A stretch of DNA of 64,000 nucleotides. Origin: Rhizobium herbae (lineage in GTDB: Bacteria > Pseudomonadota > Alphaproteobacteria > Rhizobiales > Rhizobiaceae). Numbering within the stretch: the first letter of the stretch is position 1; each line of letters starts with the position of its first letter. The DNA lies in contig NZ_JAEUAO010000003.1 in NCBI RefSeq assembly GCF_019511375.1, positions 722,358 through 786,357 of the forward strand, given 5' to 3'. The translations under genes were made by a program, and so were the position numbers. This document shows, in pieces, positions 60,413 to 64,000 of this stretch. The notes under the pieces were generated by a model. That model was not told where the DNA came from, searched no databases, and was given only the letters and a program-made list of their open reading frames with translations.

Positions 60413-62953
60413 ATGCGTCTTTCCCGAACCAACTTTTCGAACCCCTTCGATCACACGGGAGAGCAAAGCGCAGACCAGGAAAATCAGGCGAAGACGGAGC
60501 ATCAGCGGCGCGTCTATGGCTCTCAGATCGATCCGAACAGCGAGGAAAATACGCCCGGTACCGATACCGATGCCAGGGCGGCAAGCGAGATCGAGGGGCG
60601 CGCCGACGCGCCGGTTTGGCAAAGCGCCTTTGTACTCAAACCCAACGTGCGGTTCACCCGCACACCGGAGAGCGCCTATTCCAAGCGTACGACTGCTGAA
60701 ATGAAGAAGCAGCCGGTGCCGGCAGAGGCGGACGTCACGGTGGCGACCGGCAGTGACGCTGCATTGTCTGTCGTCGCAAATCCTGTGGCAGACGAGCCGA
60801 CCGTTGCCGACATGCGGGTCGAGCATGCGGCAATGGGCATTCAGCTGCTTTCGCTGCGCCTGCAGCGGGAGATCGAACTGCGTGCGGATGTAAGTCCAGT
60901 CTGCGTGGCGACTGAGCCTGCCGCGATTGATGCTGTCGATCTTGCCTGTTTTCCGACGGACGAGGATCGGCACGCCGCGACGCAGAGCCGCGATACAATT
61001 TTGAAGGGGCCGCATGCCTTGTATGACGTCTCCGATGAAGTGTTTTGGAGTGCCCTGGATACGGCTGCTGACATCGACGCGCTGATACCCACGGCACGCT
61101 GGCAGCCGCCCGCGTTTCATGCCGCGCCGGATTCGGTGACGGCGCTCTACCGCGAGATCGGTTTCAGATCTACCGGTACGCCGTCGGCACGGATCGGTGT
61201 TGCAGGACCGCCGGCCAAGGCTCCTGTGCAACTGACGTCGGAGGTGCTTGCCGAGGTGAAACCAGTCCGCCCGGCGACCCGGGCTGTCATAGAGCCGATT
61301 GTCGATGTCGCACCGCCGGCCGCGGCTTCGGCGCCGGCTCCGCAGGTCAGCTCCGAGATCCTTGTGAAAGCTGCCGGTGCCTCGACCGGTTTCGCGACGG
61401 GCGAATATGTTTTCCCGCCTGTTGCACTATTGCAGGAACCAGCGGTTCAGGAAACGGCGATCATCACACCGGAGGCGCTGGAACAAAGCGCTGGTCTGTT
61501 GGAAAGCGTGCTGGAGGATTTCGGCATTCGCGGCGAGATCATCGACGTGCGGCCAGGTCCTGTGGTGACGCTGTATGAGTTCGAACCGGCGCCTGGCGTG
61601 AAATCCTCGCGCGTAATCGGCCTTTCGGACGATATCGCCCGCTCCATGTCAGCCTTGTCTGCCCGTGTCGCTGTGGTTCCCGGCCGCAATGTCATCGGCA
61701 TCGAGCTTCCGAACCCGGTTCGCGAAACAGTCTATTTCCGCGAACTGATCGAATCCGAGAACTATGGGGAGACCCGGTTCAAACTGGCGCTGTGCCTGGG
61801 CAAGACGATCGGTGGGGAGCCGGTGGTGGCAGAGCTTGCCAAGATGCCGCATCTTCTGGTCGCGGGCACCACCGGTTCGGGCAAGTCGGTTGCGATCAAC
61901 ACGATGATCCTCTCCTTGCTCTACCGGCTGAAACCCGAGGAATGCCGGCTGATCATGGTTGATCCGAAGATGCTCGAGCTGTCGGTCTATGACGGCATCC
62001 CGCATTTGCTGACCCCGGTCGTGACCGATCCGAAAAAGGCAGTGATGGCGTTGAAATGGGCGGTGCGGGAGATGGAAGACCGCTATCGCAAGATGTCACG
62101 GCTCGGCGTGCGCAATATCGATGGCTTCAACGCGCGCGCCGCATCGGCACGGGCCAAGGGTGAGACGATCCTGTGCTCCGTCCAGACCGGCTTCGACCGG
62201 TCGACCGGCGAGGCAATCTTCGAGCAGGAGGAAATGGACCTCTCGCCCATGCCTTATATCGTCGTCATCGTCGACGAGATGGCAGACCTGATGATGGTCG
62301 CCGGCAAGGAAATCGAAGGCGCCATCCAGCGTCTGGCACAAATGGCGCGCGCTGCCGGCATCCATCTGATCATGGCGACGCAACGCCCGTCGGTCGACGT
62401 CATCACCGGCACGATCAAGGCCAACTTCCCGACCCGCATTTCCTTCCAGGTGACCTCCAAGATCGATAGCCGGACGATCCTGGGCGAACAGGGCGCAGAG
62501 CATCTACTGGGACAGGGGGATATGTTGCACATGGTTGGCGGCGGGCGGATTGCCCGTGTGCATGGCCCCTTCGTATCGGATGAGGAGGTCGAGAAGGTGG
62601 TTGCGCATCTGAAGACGCAAGGGCGCCCGGAATATCTCGGGACGGTCACCGAGGATGCCGAGGAGGCAGACGAGGCCGTGGAGGAGGACGGCGCGGTCTT
62701 CGACAAGGGCGCGCTCGCCGAGGAAGACGGCAACGATCTCTATGACAAGGCAGTCAAGGTTGTGCTGCGGGACAAGAAGTGCTCGACGTCCTACATCCAG
62801 CGTCGCCTGCAGATTGGCTATAACCGCGCCGCTTCGCTCGTCGAGCGCATGGAGCGGGAAGGCCTTGTCGGACCGGCAAACCATGTCGGCAAGCGCGCGA
62901 TCCTTTCCGCCGTCCGCGAGCCGATTGAAGTGCCGGCTGGCGACGAGGACTAA
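60413..62953 (+). CDS. ftsK: FtsK/SpoIIIE-type DNA translocase lacking the membrane domain
   Basis: An 846-residue translocase. Residues 1-360 are a hydrophilic, Pro/Ala/Glu-rich region with no transmembrane helix, unlike usual FtsK, which starts with four. The motor begins near residue 360 ([45 protein letters not shown]). Walker A is GTTGSGKSV and Walker B is [12 protein letters not shown]. The gamma winged helix that reads KOPS sites is at the C-terminus ([45 protein letters not shown]). It should pump double-stranded DNA, but how it reaches the septum is unclear. It may be an accessory paralogue serving a secondary replicon. Confidence 0.92.
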   Translation: MRLSRTNFSNPFDHTGEQSADQENQAKTEHQRRVYGSQIDPNSEENTPGTDTDARAASEIEGRADAPVWQSAFVLKPNVRFTRTPESAYSKRTTAEMKKQPVPAEADVTVATGSDAALSVVANPVADEPTVADMRVEHAAMGIQLLSLRLQREIELRADVSPVCVATEPAAIDAVDLACFPTDEDRHAATQSRDTILKGPHALYDVSDEVFWSALDTAADIDALIPTARWQPPAFHAAPDSVTALYREIGFRSTGTPSARIGVAGPPAKAPVQLTSEVLAEVKPVRPATRAVIEPIVDVAPPAAASAPAPQVSSEILVKAAGASTGFATGEYVFPPVALLQEPAVQETAIITPEALEQSAGLLESVLEDFGIRGEIIDVRPGPVVTLYEFEPAPGVKSSRVIGLSDDIARSMSALSARVAVVPGRNVIGIELPNPVRETVYFRELIESENYGETRFKLALCLGKTIGGEPVVAELAKMPHLLVAGTTGSGKSVAINTMILSLLYRLKPEECRLIMVDPKMLELSVYDGIPHLLTPVVTDPKKAVMALKWAVREMEDRYRKMSRLGVRNIDGFNARAASARAKGETILCSVQTGFDRSTGEAIFEQEEMDLSPMPYIVVIVDEMADLMMVAGKEIEGAIQRLAQMARAAGIHLIMATQRPSVDVITGTIKANFPTRISFQVTSKIDSRTILGEQGAEHLLGQGDMLHMVGGGRIARVHGPFVSDEEVEKVVAHLKTQGRPEYLGTVTEDAEEADEAVEEDGAVFDKGALAEEDGNDLYDKAVKVVLRDKKCSTSYIQRRLQIGYNRAASLVERMEREGLVGPANHVGKRAILSAVREPIEVPAGDED

Positions 62954-63362
62954 GCCGGCATTCAACCTATCGGATCGCCGTAGCGCTTCCACACAGTCAT
63001 GGCATCGCCGTCGACCAGCACTTGCTGGGGGATGATGCGTGACGTAGTGCAATGCCCCTCGGGAAGCGATCAGATCATGCATGGGATGCCTGAGGCTTCG
63101 AGAAGTCCGCGACGGCTCAATTGTGCTCGAGGCAACGCTCCGCCTAGCGAAATTTAACTACCGCAAGAAAAGCATCTTCCATTTCACAGTATATGTGGTA
63201 ACACTTTATTAGTGAGGGGGAATAATCCGGTTTTCAATTAAGAAGTATGGGCGTATTTTGCCCAACAATCCGACGCGGCGATTGAATTCGCAGGTCTTGT
63301 CGGGGATGATTCGTCGTGAATCTCTGCCGGGTTACTTCTTTTGAGTTATGGGGGGTAATTCA
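62954..63362. other. intergenic region before the VCBS protein
   Basis: About 400 bp without a gene. The segment 63165-63260 is AT-rich (TATATGTGGTAACACTTTATTAG nearby) and is the likely promoter and leader of the surface-protein gene. No clear terminator for ftsK was found. Confidence 0.5.
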
Positions 63363-64000
63363 ATGGGCACACAGAGCACGGTTGGCGGTAGCACGACTTC
63401 ATTCACCAATACGCCGCAGGCAAAAGACGATACCTACGTCTGGACAGAAGATCAGCTGATCAGTCTGCAGGTCTACAATGAGGCGAGCAAAACCATCACC
63501 CTTGATGTGATGTCGAATGATCTTGGCGGAAATGCCAAGTCCCTCTTTTCGGTCGACGATGGCGACGGCAACCCGATTACCGCGGACTACGAGCTTCTTG
63601 CGAAGGACGTCGGAGCGACTGGAGCATCGGCCTGGGAGAAGACCCTGCTCGGCAATTGGGTCAGGATCAACAATGGAAAGATCGAGTACCGCCTGAGTGA
63701 TGGAAGCGGCACGCCGGGTGCGGGCGCGGACATCAACACGCTGTCTTCCGGTGAAATCCTCAAAGATAGTTTCGTCTACGCGATACGGCTTGGCAATGGC
63801 ACGCTGAGTGAGGCAAATGTCTCCATCTCTCTCACCGGCGCCAACGACGCGGCGTCGATCACCGTCGATGCGACGGTCACCGACGACCGGGCGGCGGTCG
63901 AGGCGGGGCAGGCCGGCAGCGGCGATCCGACTGCGTCCGGCAAGCTGACGGTCAGCGACGTCGACGACGGCGAGGCGGTGTTTGCCGCCCCGGCCACGCT
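63363..64000 (+). CDS. VCBS-repeat surface protein (large adhesin), N-terminal part
   Basis: The frame is open from the ATG at 63363 to the window edge, giving about 212 residues of a longer protein. After a short N-terminus without a classical signal peptide, the sequence has QAKDDTYVWTEDQLISL and LDVMSNDLGGNAKSLFSVDDGDGNP, typical of Ca-binding cadherin-like repeats. The next part, VSISLTGANDAASITVDATVTDDRAAVEAGQAGSGDPTASGKLTVSDVDDGEAVF, is a VCBS unit. Such proteins are usually type I-secreted RTX adhesins. GGGGGG precedes the ATG; an in-frame ATG at 63348 is also possible. Confidence 0.88.
   Translation, partial: MGTQSTVGGSTTSFTNTPQAKDDTYVWTEDQLISLQVYNEASKTITLDVMSNDLGGNAKSLFSVDDGDGNPITADYELLAKDVGATGASAWEKTLLGNWVRINNGKIEYRLSDGSGTPGAGADINTLSSGEILKDSFVYAIRLGNGTLSEANVSISLTGANDAASITVDATVTDDRAAVEAGQAGSGDPTASGKLTVSDVDDGEAVFAAPAT

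Noticed and set aside
60347..61231. 294-codon minus-strand frame opposite the N-terminal part of the FtsK-like gene
   Set aside because: It is a GC-driven shadow of the coding strand; the plus-strand frame has clear FtsK motifs over its length and the shadow has none.

Overview
The window looks like a piece of a Rhizobiaceae (Ensifer/Rhizobium-type) genome. The GC content is high, codon use is alphaproteobacterial, and the gene families are rhizobial: M81/MlrC-like proteins beside RidA and RpiR, a LigD-Ku operon, DUF1403 next to ScpB, and many sugar ABC operons with GntR, LacI and RpiR regulators. A second-copy ScpB next to DUF1403, an FtsK without a membrane domain and the dense accessory catabolism suggest a megaplasmid or chromid rather than the core chromosome. 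This is an inference. No rRNA, tRNA, insertion sequence or CRISPR array was seen.

Layout. 1-1.1 kb (minus): the start of an M81 (MlrC-like) gene and an NTF2-like gene. 1.2-8.1 kb (plus): RidA, an RpiR regulator, an SDR, a GH20 hexosaminidase, a second M81 protein and an MFS exporter-like gene with a (TC)27 microsatellite just before its start codon. 8.1-10.7 kb (minus): an 886-residue protein joining an NRPS-type adenylation domain, a carrier domain and a multi-spanning acyltransferase-3-like domain. 10.9-14.8 kb (plus): an Fe(III) ABC importer (fbpC-fbpA-fbpB). 14.8-16.1 kb: a MerR regulator divergent from a glutaredoxin-MauE membrane protein, with a textbook 19-bp-spacer mer promoter between them. 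16.2-20.5 kb: DUF2161, cupin, Gre factor, low-affinity iron permease, inositol-monophosphatase-like and isochorismatase-like genes.

20.7-26.6 kb (plus) is a compact DNA-repair operon: ligD, ku, a BRCT/HTH/TPR protein, an alpha/beta hydrolase and exonuclease III, with overlapping or nearly touching genes. It meets galE tail to tail. After a 0.65-kb AT-rich gap and an AraC regulator comes a six-gene minus-strand operon (29.4-35.6 kb): a FadR-type GntR regulator, a cystathionine-gamma-synthase-like PLP enzyme and a complete Ugp/Msm-type ABC importer. At 36.5-42.4 kb (minus) lies a signalling operon: a LivK-like binding protein, a TorS-like hybrid kinase, a stand-alone receiver and a receiver-adenylate cyclase. 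42.5-45.2 kb carries an FkbM methyltransferase and an O-antigen-ligase/polymerase-like membrane protein, and 45.3-46.9 kb carries DUF1403 and ScpB.

47-57.6 kb is an L-idonate/gluconate regulon: an Rbs-type ABC importer, a beta-hydroxyacid dehydrogenase, gluconokinase, 5-ketogluconate reductase, a 2-hydroxyacid dehydrogenase, L-idonate 5-dehydrogenase, a LacI regulator and an SMP-30 lactonase. Three copies of one palindrome (ATGTTATCGATAACAT core) sit in its three promoter regions, so the set is probably controlled by the local LacI protein. The implied route is lactone to aldonate, L-idonate to 5-ketogluconate to gluconate to 6-phosphogluconate.

57.8-60.4 kb holds small stress-type genes (SPW repeat, ferritin-like YciF), the remnant of a GlnQ-type ATPase and an orphan terminator. 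60.4-63 kb is the FtsK-like translocase, and from 63.4 kb the window runs into the N-terminus of a large VCBS-repeat surface protein.
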